Below are positions 9,397 to 17,213 of a stretch of DNA of 64,000 nucleotides, in pieces (the first letter of the stretch is position 1; each line of letters begins with the position of its first letter). Source of the DNA: Hominisplanchenecus_A murintestinalis. Its GTDB lineage: Bacteria > Bacillota > Clostridia > Lachnospirales > Lachnospiraceae. Below the pieces are notes generated by a model. That model worked only from the letters and a program-made list of their open reading frames with translations, did no database searches and had not been told where the DNA came from. The translations under genes were made by a program, and so were the position numbers. The stretch spans positions 29,449-93,448 of the forward strand of contig NZ_CALPCM010000011.1 in NCBI RefSeq assembly GCF_943193015.1, written 5' to 3'.

Positions 9397-9429
9397 AAAA
9401 AAACAGAGAAGCATAACCTGTCAGCTTCT
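9397..9429 (-). terminator. Terminator after the element A adhesin gene
   Basis: On the minus strand AGAAGC and GCTTCT pair around an eleven-base loop and are followed by CTG and a run of seven T. It lies 20 bases past the adhesin stop and before the DUF5688-like gene, so the adhesin is probably the end of a transcript or is partly uncoupled from the downstream genes. Confidence 0.75.
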
Positions 9430-9448
9430 CATCACATCAGTTACCGAT

Positions 9449-12400
9449 TCATTTTTTGATTTTAGGAAAACGCCTGCGTCTCCTAAAATAATAAACGCCT
9501 GCACCAATCAGAATTCCCATGCCGGCTCCGGCGAATAACCACGGATTGAAATTACCACCTGTCTGCGGCAGTCTTGGCTTATCCGGTTTATTTTTGACCT
9601 TCAGCGTATACTCGACAAACTCAGGTGCATCATCGTCATACTGCAGCACAATATCATGCTTCGTATCATCTGGCACATATCCATCCAGCGCCTTAGTTTC
9701 TACAACATAATAGTGAAGATCCTTATCAAAAGCTCCATCCTCTTTGTAGCTGCCTATAGGGACAGGCTCTGTGACTGCCTTACCATCTTTGCCAGTTTTT
9801 AGCTTTGCAAGCACTTTTCCCTTTTCGTCACGAATCTCAAACTCCACACCCTCAAGAGGCCTTTTGGTGGAGCTGTCCGTCTTGACGATACGGATTTTTC
9901 CAAGCACCCGCTCATCCGACATTGCCACCTTCTGGATTTCTCCTGTCTCCTCTACCGTAAATGGTACTTCCTCTGCAATCCGATATCCATAAGGAGCAGT
10001 CGTCTCCCTCAAAGTATAATCTCCTGCCGGGATTGGGTTTATGGTATATGGCTTTCCATCCGTCGTCCATGCTGCAAAAACCTCACCATTCTCATCGACA
10101 ATCTCCAGTTTCGCTCCCGTAAGTTCTTTCCCTGTCGTAATATCACTCTTCGAGATTTCAACAATGATCGGTGTTTCCTCCACCGCTATCTCCTTTGTAA
10201 GAAGAGCTGTCTTTGGATCCTGATAAGTGAAGTCTACCTCGTACTCACTCTCATCCATCAGATAGCCCGGTGCAGTCTCGATTTCCTTGACATAATACAT
10301 TCCGATGGGCAGGTCGGCATCAAAGTCTGCCACGCCATTTTCATCGGTCTTTGCTGACTGTATCAGCGAATCCGCTTCCACAAGCACCGTATCATCCCTG
10401 CCAAGGATATCCTCCGTGGCATATACACCATAGATTGCACCCTCTACAGGGATCTGATTTACAGAGTTTTTCTTGATAAGCGACAACTGTGTCTTTACTC
10501 TCTCGTCAAAAAACTCTGCATTTTCATAAATGACTTCCGTATGGTCATCCTCATAGGTGAGAGCGATTTCCTTCGTTGTTTCATCCAAGACATAGCCATA
10601 CGGTGCCTCCACTTCAACTAAATGATACTTTCCAAGAGGAAGCCCATCCACACTCGCCTCACCATTCTCATCTGTTGTAAGAACTGCCACAGCAGCTCCA
10701 CTTACCACAGGAATATCATTATAGACTGCGATCTTCCTGTTTTCTCCATTAGCATCCTTCTGATAATCCGGTGTGAAGATATCCTCATCAGCAATCAACT
10801 GATATTTCGCTCCGGCTAACGGCTGCTCCTCATACTGAAAGGTTACACTTCTGTTATCTCCTGTGACCATTGTAAAAATACGGTCTATGATGGTATCATA
10901 TTCTGCTGAAACTAAGACTTCGCCTGATTTTTGGATGCTGACGCTTCCCTTGACTGGCTTATTCTCAATTTCAACCGTAATGACAGGATCGCCATCTTCG
11001 TCCTCAAGGACCTGGACTGCACCCTCTTTCGTAACCGTGAAAGGCTTTGGCTCGTCTGTAATCAGATAACCGTCAGGAGCCTTGATTTCCACAATCTCAT
11101 AATCACCATATTTTAATTCCAAAGGCGTAGTAACCGTTCCTGTCTCATCCGTGACAAATTCGGATATCTTCTTATCTCCCACTTTCTGTTCGACATAAGA
11201 TGATTCATCATCCTCCTGTTCTTCATCCTCTCCATCTGTTTCCTGTACGGTATGCCCCTTGCGGATTTTGAAGGTCGCACCGGATAACAGCACAACCTCG
11301 CCACTCTCCACATCCTTTTTTACAATACGGATATAAGACTTAAAAGGAGCATCGTTAAGTGTTCTCCATGGCTGCGGTTCCCTCGAATCCTCTGTGACTT
11401 TGACCGTAAAATCATCTGTCTTATAAAGATCCTTTGGAACTTTCGTCTCTTTGACCAGATACTCACCAAAGGGAAGTTCCTTTGACCTCGCATACCCCTT
11501 TTCATCGGTTATCAGGGTATCATACGTTGCTGCTCCATCCCATCCCTTTTCATTGATTTCCGAAATGAGCTTGACGGTAAATTCCGCTCCCTGCACTTTG
11601 TCCGTCTCTCCCGTGTCACCGTCTGTTGACACTTTGATGATCTCAAATGGCTGTTTTATCACATCCTCATACACTTCCTGTTTCAAGGAGATATCCGAAT
11701 GTATATCCTCTGCCTCCCTGTATTTCAGGTCATACACCGTAGTATCTAAAAGACATCCTACGCTCGACTCAATCTCCTTAATATAATAATTGCCATAATA
11801 CAGATTGCTGAATGAAAACTCCGTATTGCCATCTGTCTTTACTGTTGCAAGCAAAGCATCCTTTGTTGCAGTCACATCACTGAACTTAAAATCGGTGCCC
11901 TTATCAGACCTGATTGGATCAGCGGCATTGTATGTGACCGTACCGGAACCATCCGGATATTTGATATCTTCCGATGCATACAAACCATAAGTTGCACCAA
12001 CTAAGGTTGCATCACCCATAAGCCCTTCCGTCTTTTGTTTCTTTTTCGCCACAACATCACAGCGAATCGGAGTATTCGTCACATCCTTATAGAACGTCTC
12101 TCCATTGTCCGGCTGCACTTCCCAGACCGTGTTAAGCCTGGAATACCCGTCAGGTATTTCGACTTCTTTGACATAATAAGTGTTCTGCGTTTTCTTAAAG
12201 CCTGCTGACACAGCTGCTCCCAGATCCTCATCATAATGGAATACCGGCACTAACGTATCATCTTTTCCTGCTTCCACTACCGTCCTCTGCGTACATGCTG
12301 CATCACCAAATACCGCAAAACCTGCCGTAGTAATCTCTTTTCCCGTAAAGGAATCCTTCTTGCCAATCATAACTCCGACATATTCAGACTCCTCTTCGTG

Positions 12401-14335
12401 GATAAAATCCTTACCCTTCCGGATTACCTTTCCGTCAGCGTCATATATGGTAAAGCAGGATATATCTACCTCATGCACCGTCTCGTCAAGCTGATAGCCA
12501 TCAGGATTTTCCATCTCTACCAGATAATACTTATTTTGTGTCAGTGTCTCCACCCCGGAAGCATAATATCCACCACCGGTTCCTTTTAATTCACAAAGGA
12601 ACTCATTACAGTCTGCATCCTCATACATATAATAGGAAGCACCGTCAAGCGGAACTCCTGTATTTTTATCTATCTTCTTGATGGAGATAGAACCAAGCTG
12701 AAACTTAGAAGTCACCTTTACCGATGCCTTTGCAGATACCGGGTTAAAATCCTCTAAAAACGTGATCTTCTGCTGCGATACAACCGTAGGAGTCCACTTA
12801 CGTCCTCCCTTTTCATTAGAATACGCTTGAGCAACGACCTTAATCACGCTGTCAGCGTCATTGATTTTCTTCATCGCTTTTTCGTTGCAGAACAGATAAA
12901 AATTAGAAGAAGCCTTGTCAGCATCCGTCTGTGCCACACAAAGATCGTATTTTTTCAGGTCACTGTCATCGTCAATATCACCGGAATCTTTCTTTGATTC
13001 TCCTACCGTAAGACCAGACGGAACACCCTTGACCTGATACTTCACATCTGTTATTGTGCCGCTTTTTGTACGCACAAACTTATCCACGGTTCTATAAAGA
13101 CCGTCACCCATATCCTTCCACTCTGTCCTTGCAGGTTCTATGGTATATGTGACGCTCTTGGTAAGGCCTGTCTCCATGTTGTATTTCGACTTATCAAGGT
13201 TATTGGCATCCTTTACCATCTGCTCGATGTTCTTATACACACCGCTTCCGTCATTATAATACGAAAGCTTTACTTCACCGTTTAAGACGTGGATTGCTGC
13301 ACTCGTGATAAAATAATCTGCTGCCGCTGTGCCTGATGAATACTTAGATGTATGGCACTTGCCACCAAGTGACCTCGCACCGTTGACCAGACAGAACGTG
13401 ATCTTTGCCTTAATCTTTCCGCCTGCATCTACTGTTCCATTCGTGGTATTTTTCTTCATATCCATGCAGTAAACAAGATGCTTATGATAATCTCCCTCCT
13501 CAGAGATATATTTGATACCTGTCCTGTGACCACAGTATCCCGCATAGCCGGAGTAAGATACCTTCATTTTATTTTTATTCTCTGCTGCATGGGCTACCGT
13601 AGTGGGAAATACAACATCCACAGCCTTTGAAAGAAGAGAGCCTACTTTACTAAAAAAGCCTGTATCTGCCGATGCACTGTCTCCACCGGAGGCATCCTCT
13701 TTAAGAGTTTCCTCCACCGCTCCCGTTTCTGGGTCAATTCCTTCTTCAATCAATTCGGCATCCTGATTATCATCAAGGATAATACTGAAGGTAGCCGTGC
13801 TGCTCTGGATATTTTCAAGTTCGCCCGCTGAAAGGGGAAGCTCTTCGGGATTACGCTCTTCTCCGACCACAGGGTCAGGTTCATCGTCTTCATTCTCCTC
13901 TTCTTCCGTGCTTTCTTCTTTTGGTGCCTCTGGAATATCCGGCTCGTCTACCGTCACAATCCTGTGTATCAGATATGGCTTCTTTCCACTGAAAGGCTCT
14001 ACCAGATAATAAGTATCATATCTGCCAGCTTTAGACAGTTCAAAATTTCCCATATCTTCCGCATAGGCAACCGAGACTTTGGTATCATCAAAACTGATAC
14101 CATCCTTAACATCCCTTACATCGTAATCAGAATCAATCAGCACATTGATATCCTCTGCCTTTGCAACCTCATCCTCATCAAGGTCTGTCCTCACATCCTT
14201 ATCATAAAGGGCAATCTCCTCTTTTCCATCCATGCCCCCTGCTGCTGCAAATGCAGCTATGCCTGTCTGCCCGAATGTACTGACAGAAAACACCATCGCC
14301 ATAAACAAGGCTAACTTCCGCTTAATTTTGTTCAT
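9449..14335 (-). CDS. Large LPXTG-anchored CnaB-repeat surface adhesin
   Basis: The 1628-residue protein has an Sec signal peptide (residues 1-31, ending FAAA), an acidic linker, then a Cys-containing N-terminal domain (about 250-500, with YSGYAGYCGHRTG and LVYCMDMKK) that may be a thioester-type adhesion domain. About nine CnaB/SpaA-like repeats follow, each beginning I.K.D...G and ending in E..AP.GY. The C-terminus has LPQTGG, a hydrophobic helix and a basic tail (RRRRRFPKIKK), a canonical sortase A-type signal. It is probably an adhesin or pilin-like stalk that promotes cell contact during mating or host binding. Intramolecular isopeptide bonds are expected from the family. No sortase is seen in the visible part of element A. 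Confidence 0.88.
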   Translation of the reverse strand: MNKIKRKLALFMAMVFSVSTFGQTGIAAFAAAGGMDGKEEIALYDKDVRTDLDEDEVAKAEDINVLIDSDYDVRDVKDGISFDDTKVSVAYAEDMGNFELSKAGRYDTYYLVEPFSGKKPYLIHRIVTVDEPDIPEAPKEESTEEEENEDDEPDPVVGEERNPEELPLSAGELENIQSSTATFSIILDDNQDAELIEEGIDPETGAVEETLKEDASGGDSASADTGFFSKVGSLLSKAVDVVFPTTVAHAAENKNKMKVSYSGYAGYCGHRTGIKYISEEGDYHKHLVYCMDMKKNTTNGTVDAGGKIKAKITFCLVNGARSLGGKCHTSKYSSGTAAADYFITSAAIHVLNGEVKLSYYNDGSGVYKNIEQMVKDANNLDKSKYNMETGLTKSVTYTIEPARTEWKDMGDGLYRTVDKFVRTKSGTITDVKYQVKGVPSGLTVGESKKDSGDIDDDSDLKKYDLCVAQTDADKASSNFYLFCNEKAMKKINDADSVIKVVAQAYSNEKGGRKWTPTVVSQQKITFLEDFNPVSAKASVKVTSKFQLGSISIKKIDKNTGVPLDGASYYMYEDADCNEFLCELKGTGGGYYASGVETLTQNKYYLVEMENPDGYQLDETVHEVDISCFTIYDADGKVIRKGKDFIHEEESEYVGVMIGKKDSFTGKEITTAGFAVFGDAACTQRTVVEAGKDDTLVPVFHYDEDLGAAVSAGFKKTQNTYYVKEVEIPDGYSRLNTVWEVQPDNGETFYKDVTNTPIRCDVVAKKKQKTEGLMGDATLVGATYGLYASEDIKYPDGSGTVTYNAADPIRSDKGTDFKFSDVTATKDALLATVKTDGNTEFSFSNLYYGNYYIKEIESSVGCLLDTTVYDLKYREAEDIHSDISLKQEVYEDVIKQPFEIIKVSTDGDTGETDKVQGAEFTVKLISEINEKGWDGAATYDTLITDEKGYARSKELPFGEYLVKETKVPKDLYKTDDFTVKVTEDSREPQPWRTLNDAPFKSYIRIVKKDVESGEVVLLSGATFKIRKGHTVQETDGEDEEQEDDESSYVEQKVGDKKISEFVTDETGTVTTPLELKYGDYEIVEIKAPDGYLITDEPKPFTVTKEGAVQVLEDEDGDPVITVEIENKPVKGSVSIQKSGEVLVSAEYDTIIDRIFTMVTGDNRSVTFQYEEQPLAGAKYQLIADEDIFTPDYQKDANGENRKIAVYNDIPVVSGAAVAVLTTDENGEASVDGLPLGKYHLVEVEAPYGYVLDETTKEIALTYEDDHTEVIYENAEFFDERVKTQLSLIKKNSVNQIPVEGAIYGVYATEDILGRDDTVLVEADSLIQSAKTDENGVADFDADLPIGMYYVKEIETAPGYLMDESEYEVDFTYQDPKTALLTKEIAVEETPIIVEISKSDITTGKELTGAKLEIVDENGEVFAAWTTDGKPYTINPIPAGDYTLRETTAPYGYRIAEEVPFTVEETGEIQKVAMSDERVLGKIRIVKTDSSTKRPLEGVEFEIRDEKGKVLAKLKTGKDGKAVTEPVPIGSYKEDGAFDKDLHYYVVETKALDGYVPDDTKHDIVLQYDDDAPEFVEYTLKVKNKPDKPRLPQTGGNFNPWLFAGAGMGILIGAGVYYFRRRRRFPKIKK

Positions 14336-14379
14336 TTGAACCTCCTTTTTTGTGCCCCAATCTGTTCGACCATAAAAGA

Positions 14380-14409
14380 AAAAGGTACACCACGCATGGC
14401 ATACCTTTT
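14380..14409 (-). terminator. Hairpin terminator/attenuator before the adhesin gene
   Basis: On the minus strand AAAAGGTA and TACCTTTT form an eight-base-pair stem, followed by TTCTTTTATGG. It sits between the 17-residue ORF and the adhesin RBS, so it may stop most read-through from the parM operon into the adhesin. Confidence 0.65.
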
Positions 14410-14441
14410 ACCGTCTATTGTTCAGATTGATTATTTAATTG

Positions 14442-14495
14442 TTACATCGCCATAAGATAAAACTGATATGTTACCAGTCTTGCAAACTGTCTCAT
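14442..14495 (-). CDS. 17-residue leader peptide ORF
   Basis: An ATG at 14495 lies behind a near-perfect AGGAGG (14502-14509 region) and encodes MRQFARLVTYQFYLMAM before TAA. The peptide is hydrophobic and aromatic. It is followed by a hairpin terminator and then the adhesin gene, the layout of a leader-peptide attenuator. It could also be a small membrane peptide. Only the strong RBS and position support it. Confidence 0.45.
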   Translation of the reverse strand: MRQFARLVTYQFYLMAM

Positions 14496-14510
14496 CGCCC
14501 TCACCTCCTC

Positions 14511-14963
14511 TCAGGAATCATCGGAACTCCAGCTCATTATGCTGTCCATAACTCCTGCATACTGTTCAAGATCTTTCTCAAGTGTTGTATCATCTGCCCC
14601 ATACCCTGATGCATCTTTTTGATTTTCCGGCTCCATGGCAGATGCCGAAATCGGAGTTTTGATATAAGCTGAAATGATTTCCCTGTAAATTTTCTTTTCT
14701 ATGGAATCGGATAACCCTTCAAACCTTGCATTAAACTCGTCTCTTGTTACATAATCCGTGGCATGTTCCCTGAACTTTCTGTCTTCCAGCTTCTCTAAAG
14801 AACCATCCTCAATGCATGCAATATAAAACGAAATCGCAGAAGCCAGAAAAGCCGTCTTAGACTTATATTTGCCCGGATCCATCTCATCAAGGAACTTTAT
14901 AATCCTCTTATGTTCCGGTATATCCCTGTTCAGCCTGAGCGAAAAATGCATATAATCTGCCAT
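14511..14963 (-). CDS. ParR-like partner of the ParM homologue
   Basis: The 150-residue protein follows parM by ten bases. Its N-terminus (YMHFSLRLNRDIPEHKRIIKFLDEMDP, then KSKTAFLASAISFYI) reads as a ribbon-helix-helix type DNA-binding domain, as in centromere-binding ParR/StbB-type proteins. The C-terminal half is acidic and probably contacts the filament. Together with the actin-like gene it should stabilise the element in its extrachromosomal form. Family membership is inferred from position and fold pattern, not from a signature motif. Confidence 0.6.
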   Translation of the reverse strand: MADYMHFSLRLNRDIPEHKRIIKFLDEMDPGKYKSKTAFLASAISFYIACIEDGSLEKLEDRKFREHATDYVTRDEFNARFEGLSDSIEKKIYREIISAYIKTPISASAMEPENQKDASGYGADDTTLEKDLEQYAGVMDSIMSWSSDDS

Positions 14964-14973
14964 ATCACATCAC

Positions 14974-15906
14974 CTACGCTTCCTTTTTCCTCTGTGCATT
15001 CAGATACAGCCCCGCCAGTGCCTCATAGCCGATTGCATTTGCCTTTACATCTTCCACATATGATACATTCTTCTGGTCGATTCCGGCATACCTCTTCATA
15101 AGAACCGCACCACCGCCGACAAAAGTAATCGGTGTGGTTCTGACATTGATACCTCTCTCAGCAAGATTTCTGAATATCCCTTTCGTATATCTGGTAAATT
15201 CCTTTGCCATAATATCCACAAACTCCTGATCCAGCCTGACATCTCCCTTTGTGATAAATTCACGGATCATATACTCATCAATCTTCTCATTTGTCTGAGC
15301 AACACATACTTCCTGAATCCTCCTCATACAGGTAATGATACCATTAGGGTCTGTCGCTATGGTCGCCTGATCCGGGACTCTGTCAGTCACTTTCATGATG
15401 TCTATCGTCCATGATCCAATGTCTACCACAATCTCCTGCCCTGTCATCATCGGAAGCCTGCCCACAATCGCACCATAGCACTGCGGATAAACAAGTACAT
15501 CTTCTATGAAGATTACATATTCTTTTTTCTCATAACGAAAGCGTACCATACGGTTCTTCAAAAGATAATTGCGAAATGCTTTTTTCTCCGCACCATATCT
15601 TCCAATGGGAAGTCCAGCTGCAAGTACAATATGGTTTCTCCGGACTGCCTCTGTTCCTCTTGCATTAAGTTCCCTGGCTATGGAAGCCAATGTCAGCAGA
15701 TAGAAATTCTCATTGCAGACTTTGTCATCCTGAACATTAATTCTGTCACCACCAATACGGTAACATTTGCCATTGTAATCTAATATGTTGTCATATACGA
15801 TAGGGTTATCGTCTACAAGAGCAATCCCCGTTGTAAAACAGGTATGTCTCGTCTTATGCTGTGAATTGCCATTATCTACTCCAATAATCTGAATATTTGT
15901 ATCCAT
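14974..15906 (-). CDS. parM: ParM-like actin-type ATPase
   Basis: This 310-residue protein has the actin-fold nucleotide motifs: phosphate-1 IGVDNGNSQ near the N-terminus, phosphate-2 VVDIGSWTIDI near the middle, and the adenosine motif FVGGGAVLM near residue 270. ParM-type proteins polymerise to push plasmid copies apart. The ATG at 15906 sits behind GGAGGAAATTAAA and is preferred to an earlier in-frame start at 15921. The Cys-rich gene upstream ends at 15908, so the genes are fused in one operon with the ParR-like gene. Confidence 0.82.
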   Translation of the reverse strand: MDTNIQIIGVDNGNSQHKTRHTCFTTGIALVDDNPIVYDNILDYNGKCYRIGGDRINVQDDKVCNENFYLLTLASIARELNARGTEAVRRNHIVLAAGLPIGRYGAEKKAFRNYLLKNRMVRFRYEKKEYVIFIEDVLVYPQCYGAIVGRLPMMTGQEIVVDIGSWTIDIMKVTDRVPDQATIATDPNGIITCMRRIQEVCVAQTNEKIDEYMIREFITKGDVRLDQEFVDIMAKEFTRYTKGIFRNLAERGINVRTTPITFVGGGAVLMKRYAGIDQKNVSYVEDVKANAIGYEALAGLYLNAQRKKEA

Positions 15907-15907
15907 T

Positions 15908-16213
15908 TTAATTTCCTCCATTCCTGAATCCTTTTATTCTGTATTCATTAAGAATGGCTCTGATACAAAATCCAAAGCAGATTCCTGTTCCATTGCCATA
16001 AGGACACCCTTCACATCTTCCTCTTCCCGGTTGTATCATACCGTTGATTTCGGGATTATCAACGATTATACATCGTCCGAGAGAAAAACACTCATGACAC
16101 CGGTCCTTATGTAAGCAATCCAGACAGCCATAATGTGCTTTGAAACTTTGAATATCATCAAGCCATATTTCCTTAATAAGCTGCCTCTCTTCTTTGCCAC
16201 CTACACCATTCAT
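15908..16213 (-). CDS. Cys-rich protein of unknown function
   Basis: The 101-residue product has at least ten cysteines, in CLDCLHKDRCHEC, GRC, and CEGCPYGNGTGICFGFC patterns, which suggests a metal- or iron-sulphur-binding protein. It is the first gene of the parM operon; an AGGAGG lies eleven bases before the chosen ATG (16213). An upstream in-frame start at 16252 is possible. No family recognised. A redox or zinc-dependent regulatory role is only a guess. Confidence 0.55.
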   Translation of the reverse strand: MNGVGGKEERQLIKEIWLDDIQSFKAHYGCLDCLHKDRCHECFSLGRCIIVDNPEINGMIQPGRGRCEGCPYGNGTGICFGFCIRAILNEYRIKGFRNGGN

Positions 16214-16319
16214 CTTTAGGCATTCCTCCTTTTCCTGCAGGAAACCTGCCACAGCAGATGATATGAATATAAGCTCGGGTACTTAAAACATATGATGCAG
16301 ATTACAGCATCCTGCATGA

Positions 16320-16730
16320 TTCATAACCTAATCCGGTTATGTAGGTGCACCTCTGACTGTCTCCAGTCCCCCTTACGCCCGTACACATGGGACCCACTAC
16401 CACAAAATGTTCAACATTTCATGGCGATGACTTTTGCCATCCATTGACACTTTCGTGTTCACGACGCCGTCCAAACGACTATCTCCTCTCATGCCATTTC
16501 GAGGATAAGGAATACCTGTTGCATTTATGCAATTGCATAAATGCAATTTTATCCCTCCGTGGGTTATTATCGCTCCGCCATGTTAGCAGCTTGTGCTCAC
16601 TTACTTTTGAAGTGTCCGTGATTCGCTTGACCTTCATCGCTAGATCCTTCGGTACACCTGGCAAACCTTCGACTGATTATTGTCCGGAAACACATCGGAG
16701 CTTTCCAACTTCGTGGGTGATATGAAACCT
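16320..16730 (-). ncRNA. Candidate structured RNA upstream of the parM operon
   Basis: No convincing gene is seen from 16214 to 16991. Read on the minus strand, this stretch has several compact hairpins: ACAC-GAAA-GTGT (16447-16458) and GACTG-GAGA-CAGTC (16355-16368), both closed by GNRA tetraloops; ATAACC-6-GGTTAT (16323-16340); TGGC-10-GCCA (16422-16439); and AAATGTT/AACATTT (16405-16419). This density of GNRA-capped stems suggests a folded RNA, either a separate ncRNA or a long 5' leader. The strand is inferred from the operon direction. A DNA-level role such as replication origin is the alternative. Confidence 0.4.
16519..16546. promoter_or_regulatory. Perfect 28-bp palindrome, four TTGCAT half-sites
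   Basis: The sequence is its own reverse complement over 28 bases and consists of two 14-bp inverted repeats, TTGCATTTATGCAA and TTGCATAAATGCAA, placed end to end. Such a double operator is typical of a protein binding as two dimers. It lies in the non-coding region upstream of the parM operon. The cognate protein is unknown; the ParR-like protein is one candidate. Confidence 0.6.
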
Positions 16731-16904
16731 GACCGCCATATCAAAATATCGCCATCAGATTTATTTGTTGTACACATCATAACATGCATAAAAACTGCTT
16801 ACCAACACTCTGGCGGTGGCTATATCCACCAAATGATGGTGGTGCCCGCAATCCTAAAAATACGGTTCTCATCTCAAGAAATTCCCCCTTTCCCGGAAAA
16901 CAAA

Positions 16905-16949
16905 AAAGACCTGATTACAATACCCATTCGATATCATAATCAGGTCTTT
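16905..16949. terminator. Bidirectional terminator at the left end of element B
   Basis: AAAGACCTGATTA and TAATCAGGTCTTT form a 13-base-pair stem around 19 bases, with A and T runs on the two sides so it can work in both directions. It closes the recombinase transcript and insulates it from element A. Confidence 0.8.
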
Positions 16950-16991
16950 AAAAATCTTATTCTCTTTTCCGATGCCCTAAATATCAGTGTT

Positions 16992-17213
16992 TTACTTATC
17001 TTTTTTGTTATTCTGGTCAGGCTTAACGAAGTGTCTTTTTTCTTCGCCTACGGTCTTGTAGAATTCATCTACATCAATTTCCAAACGCACCGTATAATCG
17101 GGCTTTACGCCGATGTTGACCAACTGAACTACCGTCTCAACATGTGTCGGAACTACTATGTAAACACAATTTTTCAGCCTCGTCACTCGTATAGGAACAC
17201 AATTCTGCGTCAT
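16992..17213 (-). CDS. Small protein overlapping the recombinase 3' end
   Basis: This 73-residue ORF begins at an ATG inside the recombinase gene in another frame and runs past its stop by about 145 bases. The text (NCVPIRVTRLKNCVYIVVP, then GVKPDYTVRLEIDVDEFYKTV) reads like a compact beta-rich protein with a charged tail. No RBS is obvious, so expression may depend on coupling to the recombinase. It could instead be an old frameshifted extension. No family recognised. Confidence 0.5.
   Translation of the reverse strand: MTQNCVPIRVTRLKNCVYIVVPTHVETVVQLVNIGVKPDYTVRLEIDVDEFYKTVGEEKRHFVKPDQNNKKDK

Larger units (their letters stand above)
1..16900. mobile_element. ICE A, partial conjugative element running off the left edge
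   Basis: A continuous minus-strand block holds a VirD4-type coupling protein, a PcfB-like protein, relaxase, MobC-like protein, oriT-like repeats, primase, RadC-like protein, sortase-anchored adhesin and ParM-type partition genes. This set is the mobilisation and DNA-processing half of a Tn1549-like ICE or large conjugative plasmid. The mating-channel genes (VirB4, VirB6 and so on) would lie left of base 1. The right limit is uncertain. It must fall between the Cys-rich gene (ends about 16213) and the recombinase end of element B (about 16992). Whether it is an ICE or a plasmid cannot be told from this piece. Confidence 0.75.

Noticed and set aside
9337..9414. N-terminal extension of the DUF5688-like protein with a membrane helix
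   Set aside because: It comes from a terminator flank; a clear AAGGAGG supports the start at 9336.
16479..16664. 61-codon minus-strand ORF in the structured-RNA region
   Set aside because: It crosses the 28-bp palindrome and several hairpins, has no good RBS, and its composition looks like translated non-coding RNA.
16320..16730. Group II intron remnant
   Set aside because: GNRA-capped stems made this attractive, but no GUGYG start, domain V or reverse transcriptase was found.
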